A DNA stretch of 64,000 nucleotides. It comes from Micromonospora inositola (GTDB taxonomy: Bacteria > Actinomycetota > Actinomycetes > Mycobacteriales > Micromonosporaceae). Position 1 is the stretch's first letter. Each line of letters starts with the position of its first letter. The notes under the pieces were generated by a model. It saw only the letters and a program-made list of their open reading frames with translations, was not told where the DNA came from and ran no database searches. Where the stretch lies: the NCBI RefSeq assembly GCF_900090285.1, contig NZ_LT607754.1:2976001-3040000 (forward strand), given 5' to 3'. Of this stretch, positions 1 through 9,600 are shown one piece after another. A program made the position numbers and the translations under genes.

Positions 1-93
1 TCGGCCCCGGTGGCGCGGGCACCGGGCGCCGGCCGGCCCCGAGCGACCCGGATCGCGCGGCGGTCGGCCTCCGCGGGCGGGTCGACGCCGGGC

Positions 94-99
94 TACCGT
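94..99 (+). promoter_or_regulatory. Leaderless -10 element of the nei-like gene
   Basis: TACCGT lies 7 nt before the GTG at 107, and no Shine-Dalgarno sequence precedes that GTG. This is the spacing expected of an actinobacterial leaderless promoter, with transcription beginning at or next to the start codon. No clear -35 is visible. Confidence 0.55.
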
Positions 100-106
100 T
101 GCCGGC

Positions 107-916
107 GTGCCAGAGGGACACACCATCCACCGCCTGGCGGCCCGGCACGCCGAGCTCTTCGCCGGCGACAAGGTGCACGCCGCCAGCCCGCAGGGCCGCT
201 TCGCCGAGGGCGCCGCCCGGCTCACCGGCACCGTCCTGGACGGCACCGAGGCGTACGGCAAGCACCTGCTGCACCACTACGCCGGCGAGCTGGCCCTACA
301 CGTCCACCTCGGGCTGTACGGCAAGGTCGCCGACGGCGCCGGCGAACCGCCGCCGCCCGTCGGCCAGGTGCGGCTGCGGCTGACCAGCGACGGGCACTGG
401 CTCGACCTGCGCGGTCCCACCGCCTGCGAGCTGCTCACCCCGCCCGAGGTGGCGGCGCTGCGCGACCGGCTCGGCCCGGACCCGCTGCGCGCCGACGCCG
501 ACCCGGACCGGGCGTACGCCCGGATCTCCCGCAGCCCGACGCCCCTCGCCGCGCTGCTGCTGGACCAGTCGGTGGTCGCCGGCACCGGGTTGATCTTCGT
601 GACCGAGGCGCTGTTCCGGGCCGGGCTGCCGCCCACCCTGCCCGGCCGGGAGCTGACCCCGGCCGGCTGGCGGGAACTCTGGGCCGACCTGGTCGCGCTG
701 ATGACCCTCGCCGTCGAGCGGGGCCGGATCGACACCGTGCGCGACGCCCACCTGCCCGAGGCGATGGGCCGCGGCGCCCGCGTCGACCGGCACGGCGGCG
801 AGGTGTACGTGTACCGCCGCCCCGGCGCGCCCTGCCACGTCTGCGGCACCCAGGTCAGCCGGGGCGACCTGGCCGGCCGCAACCTCTACTGGTGCGCCAC
901 CTGCCAGGCCGGCTGA
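107..916 (+). CDS. nei: Fpg/Nei family DNA glycosylase (Nei1-like)
   Basis: This 269-aa base-excision-repair glycosylase/AP lyase should remove oxidised pyrimidines from DNA. The N-terminus is MPEGHTIHR, giving the catalytic Pro2-Glu3 pair after Met removal. A C-terminal zinc finger has C243/C246 and C263/C266 (C-x2-C-x16-C-x2-C). Length and overall pattern resemble the mycobacterial Nei1 type. One oddity is the helix-two-turn-helix motif, normally GxGNxYxxE, which here reads GTGLIFVTE, so the near-invariant Asn is Leu162. DNA binding could therefore differ. The GTG at 107 was chosen because the Pro-Glu start must directly follow it and it fits a leaderless promoter. The family call is firm; full activity is uncertain. 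Confidence 0.9.
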   Translation: MPEGHTIHRLAARHAELFAGDKVHAASPQGRFAEGAARLTGTVLDGTEAYGKHLLHHYAGELALHVHLGLYGKVADGAGEPPPPVGQVRLRLTSDGHWLDLRGPTACELLTPPEVAALRDRLGPDPLRADADPDRAYARISRSPTPLAALLLDQSVVAGTGLIFVTEALFRAGLPPTLPGRELTPAGWRELWADLVALMTLAVERGRIDTVRDAHLPEAMGRGARVDRHGGEVYVYRRPGAPCHVCGTQVSRGDLAGRNLYWCATCQAG

Positions 917-973
917 CGCCGGGCCGGTGCCGCGGGCACACCAGACGCCAACCGATCCGGCCGGCCATCATCG

Positions 974-1324
974 GTGTCGCGGCGAACGTTCGTCGTGGTG
1001 TCGCCGGGCCGCGTCCCTCAACTCGTCGGCTGCGTCAACACTGCGGGCGACGGGTTGCGGTCCCGTCCCTGCTCGATGCGGGTGAGGTGCGGCGGCGCCG
1101 CCGGCGGTCGCCATGCCGTCCTCCATCTGGAGAACGTCCTCACCGAACTGCACGCGGTGACGATCCGCGACGGCCTGGCCTTCCCGAACTACCGCACTGG
1201 CTGGGAAGACGGCCGGCCACTGGACCCCGAGGCGCCCGGATATGCCAAGACCCTGCTGGATCATCTCGCCTGGTGGGCCGCAGCCCTGCGGGCGGCACGC
1301 GACGCCGCCCCGTATCCGGCCTGA
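974..1324 (+). pseudogene. Remnant of an NAD(P)H-dependent FMN reductase (C-terminal part)
   Basis: The last ~75 residues, from GGAAGG through HLENVLTELHAV to the tail with LLDHLAWWAAALRAAR, look like the C-terminal end of a SsuE/chromate-reductase-type flavodoxin-fold FMN reductase. The upstream ~35 codons do not resemble that family, and no FMN-binding N-terminal half is present. I read it as a truncated gene. Directly after its stop there is a strong orphan Shine-Dalgarno (AAGGAGG at about 1323), suggesting that a lost downstream partner once followed. The APH gene now abuts on the other strand. Confidence 0.55.
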
Positions 1325-1372
1325 AGGAGGACTTGTGGGATGCACCGGTCCCCAGCCGTCTCCGGGGCCCGG

Positions 1373-2251
1373 TCACTCCACGCCGAGCAGCCAGCGGACG
1401 ACCTCGACCTGGTTCGGGAAGACCTGGCCCTCGGCGACGCTCCAGGCCAGGGTGTGCCCGATCGTCCAGCCGCGGACCCGCTCCCGGTCGAGCCCCAGCT
1501 CGGCGCTGAGCCGGTCCAACCGGTGTCGCACCGCCGCGGGAGAGTGGCCCAGCTCGGCGCCGCGCACCATCGGCACCGGGGCGAACTCCCGCTCGCCGAC
1601 CACCGGCTTCGGGTCGATCACCAGCCATGGCTCCCGGGTGGCCCGCAGCACGTTGCCGGCGTGCAGGTCCTGGTTGACCAGCACCTGCTCACCCTGGTTC
1701 GGCGCCAGCTCGTCGAGCAGCCCGAGCGCGGCGTCGAGCAGCCGCCGCTCGTACGGCCGGTTGGCCCGCTCCCAGTGCACCGGCATCCGCTCGGCCCAGC
1801 CGGCGGCTTCCTCGGCGAGCGGGGTGAACGGCCGGCCGGCCGGCACCTGGAGCCGGGGGAGCAGCTCCACCACCGCGTCGAGCGCCCGATCGGGCGGGAG
1901 CTGGTGGAGCGGGCTGCCGGGCACGCACCGCTCGACCAGCAGCGCCCGGCGCTCGGCGTCGTGGGCCAGCAGCCGGATCGCCCCCCGGCCGGCCCAGTGC
2001 GCCAACGCGGTCGCCTCCTGCACGCTGTCCTCGTCCGGGTACTGGAGCTTGAGCACGGCCGGGGTGCCGTCCGGCAGCGTGGCAGGCACGGCCAGCGACG
2101 CGAACGCGTACGGGTAGGGCGCACCGACCCGCAGCTCCCAGCGCTCGACGCACTCGGCCAGCCGGTCCGGCAGCGTCGCCAGCCACTCCCGCCCGGCCGG
2201 GACCCGCTCGGTCCAACGCAGCCCCTCGGGGATCTCCAGTTCGACGGCCAT
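1373..2251 (-). CDS. Aminoglycoside/hydroxyurea phosphotransferase-like kinase (APH family)
   Basis: This 292-aa small-molecule kinase resembles the streptomycin 6-kinase/hydroxyurea kinase group. The catalytic loop reads VLVNQDLHAGNVL, a variant of HGDxxxxN in which the catalytic Asp and the metal-binding Asn are kept. It is followed by WLVIDPKP, the DFG-equivalent Asp. The nucleotide-binding lobe contains AVLKLQYP with a Lys. ATG at 2251 gives the expected N-terminus MAVELEIPEGLRW. It lies 86 nt downstream of the WGR gene on the same strand, so co-transcription is possible. The substrate cannot be read from the sequence; resistance is an inference only. Confidence 0.8.
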   Translation of the reverse strand: MAVELEIPEGLRWTERVPAGREWLATLPDRLAECVERWELRVGAPYPYAFASLAVPATLPDGTPAVLKLQYPDEDSVQEATALAHWAGRGAIRLLAHDAERRALLVERCVPGSPLHQLPPDRALDAVVELLPRLQVPAGRPFTPLAEEAAGWAERMPVHWERANRPYERRLLDAALGLLDELAPNQGEQVLVNQDLHAGNVLRATREPWLVIDPKPVVGEREFAPVPMVRGAELGHSPAAVRHRLDRLSAELGLDRERVRGWTIGHTLAWSVAEGQVFPNQVEVVRWLLGVE

Positions 2252-2337
2252 CCGACCATCCTCGACGCAATCGGGTCCCCGCGTACAACCGATTCCGGCC
2301 GGCAGGCCGTCCCGGCCCGCTCGCGGGACCGCGCCGG

Positions 2338-3759
2338 TCAGCGGAGGCGGCGGATGTCGCCGTACGTCCGGTAGAAGCCGCCGCGGCCGGACTGCCGGAC
2401 CTCGGTGACCAGGTAGCGCGCGCCCGGCTCGCGGATGCCCTTGGGGAACTGCACCGACCAGTCGCGCCGGTAGCCGGAGGAGAGCACCTGGATGCGCAGC
2501 CGGCCGCGGTCCTCGACGCACTGCACCACCACGCCGTCGCGGTCGTCGGTGGTCACCTCGACGGTCGTCCAGGCCGCCGGCTCCGGCAGCCGGGCCGGCG
2601 CCTTGACGTCCACCACCTCCGGCACGCTGCCCGCCTCGGCCGCCCGGATCGCCGGCTCGCTGGCGTCGACGCAGGCCAGGTAGCCGCCGGTGGTCACCAC
2701 GTAGAGCCGCTCCTCGTGGTACTGCATCGAGTACGCCGAGCCGCAGCCGGTGCCGAGCTTCCACAGCCGGTTGCCGGATGCGTCGAAGCAGTAGATGGAG
2801 GACTGGCTGTCGCCGGCGAAGACGTACCGGCCGCCCTCCGCGGTGGCGCAGGAGAAGACCGGGGCGTCGCAGCGGTACGCCCGTCCGGTGCGGCCGTCCT
2901 TGCGCAGCCGCACCACCTCCCGGGTGCCGGTGCCGGCGAAGACCGCGTCCCGTTCCTGCCAGCCGAAGAGCACCGACCCGGTACGGGTGTGCCACAGCTC
3001 CCGTCCGGTCCGCCAGTCGTAGCCGGTCACCCCCTGCGAGTGGCCGTGGTAGAGCGCGTCGGCGTCGCAGCGGACCATCCAGGCGGCCCGGCCGCGCCCC
3101 GGCCGCCGCCAGAGGAACTCGTCCTCGTGGTCGATCGCGGCGATCCCGCCGTCGGCGTCGGAGACACCCAGCACCCCGTCGTGGATGTCCAGCCAGTAGA
3201 TGTCGATCTCGGGGGCGATCGCGTACGCCACCCGGGGCACCTTGCCGGACAGGTCGTACACGTTGCCGTCGTCGCAGCCGGCGTAGATCCAGGCGTCGTC
3301 GGCGACGATGCACTTCACCCCGTCGGGGAGCCGGACCTGGTTCAGCACCCGGGCGTCGTGGCTCAGCGTGGTGATGACGCCGTGCTCGTTGCCCACCATG
3401 CAACTCTGCCCGTCGATGAAGATGCCGAACGCGGGGGCGCCCGAGTCGTACCGCCAGAGGACCGGGGCGGTGTGGGCGGTGGAGCGGGTGCTGACGATCT
3501 GCCGGCGGGACACCGCCCGCTTCTGCCGGACGCCGCGCACCGCCGGGGCGTACCCCTTGCGGATCTTCTCGCCGATCTTCTTCGCGGCGGCGGCGCGGGC
3601 GCGCACGTTGTCCGGGAAGGTGCTGGTCTTGACCTGGCCCTGGTCGCCGATCCGGCCGTAGCGCACGGTCAGCGCGGTGTCCGCCACCACGATCTCGTAG
3701 AACTTGTGCGCACTACCGTCCACTTCGGACAGTTCGAGGTAGGTCGTCTCCTGCGACAT
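2338..3759 (-). CDS. WGR-domain protein with a PQQ/BamB-like beta-propeller
   Basis: The 473-aa protein opens with a WGR-type domain at residues ~1-85 (TVRYGRIGDQGQ), a fold best known from PARPs and MolR where it contacts nucleic acid or regulatory partners. A Lys/Arg-rich linker follows, then blade-like repeats at ~95-390 with YAGCDDGNVYDL, VFAGTGTREVV and YVFAGDSQSS, typical of a PQQ-like propeller. There is no signal peptide, so it is probably cytoplasmic. ATG at 3759 has a good Shine-Dalgarno (GGAGG, 5 nt). It lies between the flavoenzyme and APH genes on the same strand. Its biochemical function is unknown. Confidence 0.75.
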   Translation of the reverse strand: MSQETTYLELSEVDGSAHKFYEIVVADTALTVRYGRIGDQGQVKTSTFPDNVRARAAAAKKIGEKIRKGYAPAVRGVRQKRAVSRRQIVSTRSTAHTAPVLWRYDSGAPAFGIFIDGQSCMVGNEHGVITTLSHDARVLNQVRLPDGVKCIVADDAWIYAGCDDGNVYDLSGKVPRVAYAIAPEIDIYWLDIHDGVLGVSDADGGIAAIDHEDEFLWRRPGRGRAAWMVRCDADALYHGHSQGVTGYDWRTGRELWHTRTGSVLFGWQERDAVFAGTGTREVVRLRKDGRTGRAYRCDAPVFSCATAEGGRYVFAGDSQSSIYCFDASGNRLWKLGTGCGSAYSMQYHEERLYVVTTGGYLACVDASEPAIRAAEAGSVPEVVDVKAPARLPEPAAWTTVEVTTDDRDGVVVQCVEDRGRLRIQVLSSGYRRDWSVQFPKGIREPGARYLVTEVRQSGRGGFYRTYGDIRRLR

Positions 3760-3860
3760 GGGTGCCTCCGAGGGGAATCGGCGCCGGAAACCGGCACTGC
3801 GACAGCGCGCACACGCTAACCGCGCCCCCCGACAAAGATCGGGTGCGGAGCGCGGGCGAC

Positions 3861-5249
3861 CTAGCGGCCGGGGCCGGCGAGGGCGTCGACGGCCTTGCGG
3901 GCCGCGATCAACACCGGGTCCCAGACCGGCGCGTACGGCGGGGCGTAACCCAGGTCCAGCGCCGTCATGTCGTCCACCGTCATGCCGTTCCAGAGCGCCA
4001 CGGCCAGCGTGTCGATCCGTTTGGCCGCCTCGGACCAGCCGACGATCTGCGCCCCGAGGAGCCGGCCGCTGGGCCGCTCGGCGATCAGCTTGACGGTCAT
4101 CGTCCGGGCGCCCGGGTAGTAGCCGGCGCGGTTCGTCGACTCGGCCACCACCGAGACGAACTCGAAGCCCGCCGCGACGGCGTCCCGCTCCCGCAGGCCG
4201 GTACGCCCCACCTCCAGGTCGCAGACCTTGGTCACCGCCGTGCCGATCACACCCGGGAAGGTGGCGTACCCGCCGCCGATGTTGATGCCGGCCACCCGGC
4301 CCTGCTTGTTGGCATGGGTGCCGAGCGGCACGTGCACCGGCATCCCGCTGACCCGGTGCAGGGTCTCCACGCAGTCCCCGGCCGCCCAGACGCCCGGCAC
4401 CCCGGGCACCCGCATCCGCCGGTCCGTCCGGACCCCGCCGGTCGGCCCGAGCGGCAGGCCGGCGGCCTCCGCGAGCGCGGTGTTGGGGCGTACGCCGAGG
4501 CCGAGCACCACGACGTCGGCCGGCATCGGCCCCTCGGCGGTGACCACGGCGGCGACCCGGCCGTCCCGCTCCTCCAGCCCGGTCACCGCCAGGCCGGTGC
4601 GGATCTGGATGCCGATTCCCTTCATGGCGTCGGCGACCAGCTCGGCCATGTCGCCGTCCACGGTGGACATCGGCTGGTCGGCCTGCTCGACCAGGTCGAC
4701 GGTGAGTCCCCGCTGGATCAGCGACTCGGCCATCTCGACGCCGATGTAGCCGCCGCCGATCACCACCGCCCGGCGGGGCCGGGGCTCGCTCTCCAGCCAG
4801 TCGCGCAGCGCCGCGCCGTCGTCGAGGGTCTGCATCCCGAAGACTCCCTGCGTCCCCGTGCGCGCCCAGGCCGGCTTCACCGGCACCGCGCCGGCCGCGT
4901 ACACCAGGGTGTCGAAGCCCTCGCGGACCTCGCCGCCGCCGTCGAGGTCCCGGGCGACCACCTCGCGCCGTTCCAGGTCGATGCCGGTCACCTCGTGCCG
5001 GAGCCGGACGTGGATGTCGAACTGCTCCCGGAAGGTGGCCGGGTCGCGGGCGATGAGCTGGTCCCGCTCGGGCACCAGCCCGCTGATCCAGTAGGGGATG
5101 CCACAGGCCGAGTAGGAGGTGAAGTGGCCCCGCTCGAAGGCGACGATCGACAGGTCGTCGCGGTCGCGGCGACGCCGGGCCTGGGACGCGGCGGCCATCC
5201 CGGCCGCGTCCCCGCCGACGACGATCAGCCGTTCCGCCACGAGGACCAT
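3861..5249 (-). CDS. CoA-disulfide reductase-like FAD/NAD(P)-dependent oxidoreductase
   Basis: The 462-aa flavoprotein has an FAD-binding GGDAAGMAAA near the N-terminus, a second dinucleotide site VVIGGGYIGVEMAE in the middle, and AAGD ahead of the dimerisation domain. The single redox Cys49 in SYSACGIPYW matches the CoA-disulfide/NADH-oxidase/persulfide reductase group rather than the two-Cys disulfide reductases. The C-terminal YAPPYAPVWDPV is also typical of that group. ATG at 5249 is taken, but GTG at 5240 has an AGGA at better spacing. Its upstream neighbour is a glutamate-cysteine-ligase-like gene 60 nt away, so thiol metabolism is a reasonable inference. Confidence 0.82.
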   Translation of the reverse strand: MVLVAERLIVVGGDAAGMAAASQARRRRDRDDLSIVAFERGHFTSYSACGIPYWISGLVPERDQLIARDPATFREQFDIHVRLRHEVTGIDLERREVVARDLDGGGEVREGFDTLVYAAGAVPVKPAWARTGTQGVFGMQTLDDGAALRDWLESEPRPRRAVVIGGGYIGVEMAESLIQRGLTVDLVEQADQPMSTVDGDMAELVADAMKGIGIQIRTGLAVTGLEERDGRVAAVVTAEGPMPADVVVLGLGVRPNTALAEAAGLPLGPTGGVRTDRRMRVPGVPGVWAAGDCVETLHRVSGMPVHVPLGTHANKQGRVAGINIGGGYATFPGVIGTAVTKVCDLEVGRTGLRERDAVAAGFEFVSVVAESTNRAGYYPGARTMTVKLIAERPSGRLLGAQIVGWSEAAKRIDTLAVALWNGMTVDDMTALDLGYAPPYAPVWDPVLIAARKAVDALAGPGR

Positions 5250-5309
5250 CCTGTCACGCGGACCTCCCGCGCGGGGCCGCCCCGCGCGGTCCGGCCCGGG
5301 CCGCGCCGG

Positions 5310-6449
5310 TCAGCCACGGGTCTGCCGGGCCACGTCCTCGACCACGTCGACCAGCCGGCCGGTACGGGCGAAGACGGCGCGCTGCCGGGCGGCTCCGCTG
5401 CCGTGCCGACGCAGCCCGCCCAGCAGGTCGGTCACCTGGTCGAGGTCGCCGTGCCGGTCCAGCTCGGGACGCACCCGGTCGACCAGCCTGTCCAGCAACT
5501 CCCAGGTCGGCCGCAGCTCGCCGTCGGTGAGGTCGACGCCCTCGCCCTCCAGCCCGTCGTGGGCGGCCCGCCAGTGCGCGGCGACCAGCAGGTGGTGGTC
5601 GGTCCGGACGGCCGGCCGGCCCTCGGCGATGTCCGTCATCGCGGTCGCCACCAGGGCCCGCACCAGGGCGGCGACCAGCACCGCGTCGTCCACCGACGGG
5701 CAGACGTCACCGATCCGGATCTCCACCGTCGGGTACTTCGCCGACAGCCGGGCGTACCAGTAGAGCATCCCCTCGTCGAGCATCACCCCGCTGGCGATGA
5801 GCTGCCGGATCAGCCGTTGGTAGTGCTCGTGGGACTCCAGGAAGGGGGTGGGCGACACCGACGGCCAGTGTTCCCACTCCACCGACCGCCAGCTCGCGTA
5901 GCCGGTGTCCTCGCCCTTGGCGAACGGGGAGTTGGCGGTCACCGCGTGCAGGATCGGCAGCCAGGCGCGGACGTGGTTGAGCACCTGCACGCCGGTGTCC
6001 GGATCCGGGATGCCGACGTGCACGTGCATGCCGTTGTTGCCGGGGCCGGGTACGAGCAGCCGGAACCGCTCGATCATCTGGTCGAAGCGGGGCTTGTCGA
6101 CGACCGGCGGCACCGGGCCGTCCACCGGGCCGGTGCCGATGGCGAGCACCCGTACGCCGGCCCGCTCGGCGGCGTCGGCCAGCGCGGCGCGCAGCACCCC
6201 CAGCGAATGCCGGATGGACGAGAGTTCCAGCCCGGGCGGGCTGCCGATCTCGATCTGGCTGGTCTGGAACTCCCGCTCGACCTGGCCGCGCAGCTCGGCC
6301 GGCACCTGTTCCATGACCAGGTCGACGGCCGGTACGGCGGCGCCGGTGTGCGGGTCGACGAGCAGGAACTCCTCCTCGACGCCGACGGTGAACAGGTCGG
6401 TGCCGCCCGCGGCGGTGTTCCGTTCCCGCTCCGCCACTGACCCGCTCAT
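5310..6449 (-). CDS. GCS2/YbdK-type carboxylate-amine ligase (glutamate-cysteine ligase family)
   Basis: The 379-aa ATP-grasp-like ligase belongs to the glutamate-cysteine ligase type 2 family. Diagnostic stretches are FTVGVEEEFLLVD at the N-terminus, FQTSQIEIGSPP, NNGMHVHVGIPD and TVEIRIGDVCPS. Family members make gamma-glutamyl amides such as gamma-glutamylcysteine, but the substrate of the YbdK branch is often undefined, and actinomycetes normally use mycothiol rather than glutathione. Start ATG 6449 (MSGSVAERER) has a weak GAGGG four bases upstream; a longer in-frame extension is not convincing. It heads the minus-strand run with the flavoenzyme, WGR and APH genes, and is divergent from lysX. 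Confidence 0.85.
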   Translation of the reverse strand: MSGSVAERERNTAAGGTDLFTVGVEEEFLLVDPHTGAAVPAVDLVMEQVPAELRGQVEREFQTSQIEIGSPPGLELSSIRHSLGVLRAALADAAERAGVRVLAIGTGPVDGPVPPVVDKPRFDQMIERFRLLVPGPGNNGMHVHVGIPDPDTGVQVLNHVRAWLPILHAVTANSPFAKGEDTGYASWRSVEWEHWPSVSPTPFLESHEHYQRLIRQLIASGVMLDEGMLYWYARLSAKYPTVEIRIGDVCPSVDDAVLVAALVRALVATAMTDIAEGRPAVRTDHHLLVAAHWRAAHDGLEGEGVDLTDGELRPTWELLDRLVDRVRPELDRHGDLDQVTDLLGGLRRHGSGAARQRAVFARTGRLVDVVEDVARQTRG

Positions 6450-6595
6450 CGCCCTCACCGTCCGTTCCGTGCCGGCCGCGACGCCGTGCCGCGTCGTCGA
6501 CGGGCCATTACCCACCGTGTCGGCGCGCGGAAACGCGGCCCGGCGTGTCGGTCGCGACGCGGTCCTTCCGCACCGGGCGCACCGGCAGGCGTGGC

Positions 6596-6601
6596 TACGA
6601 T
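6596..6601 (+). promoter_or_regulatory. Likely -10 box of lysX
   Basis: TACGAT lies 44 nt ahead of the lysX TTG start. Transcription from about 6608 would give a short leader carrying the GAGGGAGG ribosome site. No convincing -35 is visible. Confidence 0.35.
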
Positions 6602-6645
6602 GAGGCCGGTCGACGCCGGGCGTCACCGGCACGAGGGAGGCCACG

Positions 6646-9600
6646 TTGACCCCGAGCACCGCGTCGCGGACGGTGACCGACGCCCGGCGCGCCGACCGGG
6701 ACTGGCGCCGCCAGGTGCCCCGGGCCTTCGCCACGCTGCTCTGGGTGATCGCGGTGGTCTGCGCCCTGGCCGCGCTGAGCAGCGCCGTCCGCTCCGACAT
6801 CCAGCCGGTCCGCACCGCGATCGACGCCCTGCTGCTGCCCGCGCCGGCGAACCTGGCGTACGCGGTCTTCCTCGGCACCCTCGCCTCGGCGGTGCTGCGC
6901 CGCAAGCGGCTGGCGTACTGGGTGCTGGTCGTCTACTTCACCCTCAGCCTGGCCGTCGGTGTGCTGGCCGGCGTGCTGCTGCTGGTGGTCGGCAGCAACG
7001 AGCTCACCGACGACGCCGGGGACCGGCTGTTCAACTCGCTGGAGACGGTCGGGGTGTGGGTCGGCATCGCCTTCGCCGGCGGGGCGTTGGCCCTGCTGCT
7101 GGCCGCCCGCCGCGAGTTCTACGCCCGGGTGCGCAGCGGCAGCACCCGGCGGGCCCTGGGGGTCTTCCTCGGGCTGGCGGCGGTCTCGGTCGGGCTCGGC
7201 TACCTGCTGCTCCTCGTCGAGCCGGGCAGCCTGCGGACCTGGGTGGACCGGCTCGGCTACGCCATCGAGAAGGTGTTCGGCGGCGCGATCACCCTGGACG
7301 TCACCCGGCAGGGGCACGCGCCCGGCTGGGTGAACCTGCTGCTCGGTGGCTTCGGCGCGCTCGCCTTCGTCGCCGGCCTGTTCACCCTGCTCCGGTCGCA
7401 GCGGGCCGCCGCCGTGCTGCACGCCGACGAGGAGGAGCGGATCCGGGAACTGCTCGCCCGGCACGGCGGGCGGGACTCGCTCGGCTACTTCGCCACCCGC
7501 CGGGACAAGGCGGCGATCTTCTCGGCCAGCGGCAAGGCGGCGATCACCTACCGGGTGGTCAACGGGGTCAGCCTGGCCAGCGGGGACCCGGTGGGGGATC
7601 CGGAGGCGTGGGGGCCGGCCATCGAGGCGTGGCTCGACCAGGCCCGCGCGTACGCCTGGACCCCGGCGGTGATGGGCACCAGCGAGGCGGGCGCCAAGGC
7701 GTACCACCGGCACGGGCTGAAGGTGCTGCACCTGGGGGACGAGGCGATCCTGCTGGCCCGCGAGTTCGACCTGGACGGGCGGGACATGCGCCCGGTCCGC
7801 CAGGCCGTGCACCGGGTGGAGCGGGCCGGCTACACGGCCCGGGTGCGCCGGCACGCGGAGATCCCGCCGGCGGAGCTGTCCGGGCTGGCCAGGCTGGCCA
7901 CCGCCTGGCGGGACACCGAACACGAGCGAGGCTTCTCGATGGCGCTGGGCCGGCTCGGCGACCCGGCCGACGGCGACTGCGTGCTGGTCGAGGCGCGGGA
8001 TGCGGCCGGCCGGGTGCGGGCGCTGCTGTCGCTGAGCCCGTGGGGCACCGACGGGCTCTCGCTGGACCTGATGCGCCGGGACCGGTCCGCCGAGAACGGA
8101 GTCACGGAGTTCCTGGTCGCGGCGCTGATGGGCGCGGCGCCCCGGCTCGGCGTCGAGCGGGTGTCGCTGAACTTCGCGGTGTTCCGGTCGGTCTTCGAGC
8201 AGGGCGCCCGGATCGGCGCCGGCCCGGTCATCCGGCTCTGGCGGCACACCCTGCTCTTCTTCTCGCGCTGGTGGCAGCTGGAGTCGCTGTACCTCTCCAA
8301 CGCCAAATACCAGCCGCACTGGACGCCGCGCTACCTCTGCTTCGCCGAGCGCCGGGAGTTGGCCCGGGTGGGTCTCGCGGCGGCAGTCGCCGAGGGCTTC
8401 GTCGCCCTGCCGGGCGGGCGGCCCACCCCGCTGCGCGGGGTGCCGCCGACCGGCGGCGGGGTGGGCTACGTGCCGCCGGCCGCCGCGACGGTCCGGGCCG
8501 TGCCGTCGGAGCCGGCCGCGGTGCACCTTCCGGAGCAGATCCGGGTACGCCTGGCGAAGCTGGACCGGCTGCGCGCCGAGGGCGTCGACCCGTACCCGGT
8601 GGGCTTCCCGCGTACCGACGGCTGCGCGGCGGTGCGGGCGCGGCACGCCGGGCTGGCGCCGGACACCGGCGCCGGGGAGACCGTCGCGGTGGCGGGCCGG
8701 GTGATGCTGGTCCGGGACCACGGGCACCTCTGCTTCGCGACGATCCGGGACGGCAGCGGCGATCTGCAACTGATGCTGGAGCAGGACCTGGACCGCTGGC
8801 GGGCCACCGTCGACATCGGCGACCACGTGGGCGCCACCGGCGAGGTGTACGCGACCCGGCACGGCGAGGTGTCGGTGCGGGTGGCCGACTGGACGTTGAC
8901 CGCCAAGTGCCTGCGCCCGCTGCCGGACAAGCACCACGGGCTGGCCGACCCGGAGGCCCGGGTCCGGCAGCGCTACCTCGACCTCGCCATCAACCCGGCG
9001 GCGCGGGACCTGCTGCGGGCCCGCGGCGCCGCCCTGCACAGCCTCCGGCAGTCGCTGGCCGACCGGGACTTCCTCGAGGTGGAGACGCCGATCCTGCAGC
9101 GGGTGCACGGCGGCGCGAACGCCCGCCCGTTCCTCACCCACAGCAACGCGTACGACCTGCGGCTGAGCCTGCGGATCGCCCCCGAGCTGTACCTGAAGCG
9201 GCTGGCCGTGGGCGGGGTGGAGCGGGTGTACGAGCTGGGCCGGGCGTTCCGCAACGAGGGCGTCGACCACAGCCACAACCCGGAGTTCACGGTGCTGGAG
9301 GCGTACCAGGCGTACGCCGACTACCACGTGATGCGCGGGCTGGCCCGGCAGCTGATCGTGGCCGCGGCGGTCGCGGTCAACGGGTCACCGGTGGTGCGCC
9401 GCCCCGGCCCGGGCGAGACCGTGGACATCGGCGGCGAGTGGCCGGTGCGTACGGTCAACGAGGCGGTCTCCACGGCGCTCGGCGAGGAGGTCACCGCCGA
9501 CACCGACGTGGCCGCGCTGCGCAAGTTCTGCGACGCCGCCGGGGTCCCGTACGACCCGCGCTGGGAGCGCGGCGCGGTGCTGCTGGAGCTGTACGAGCGG

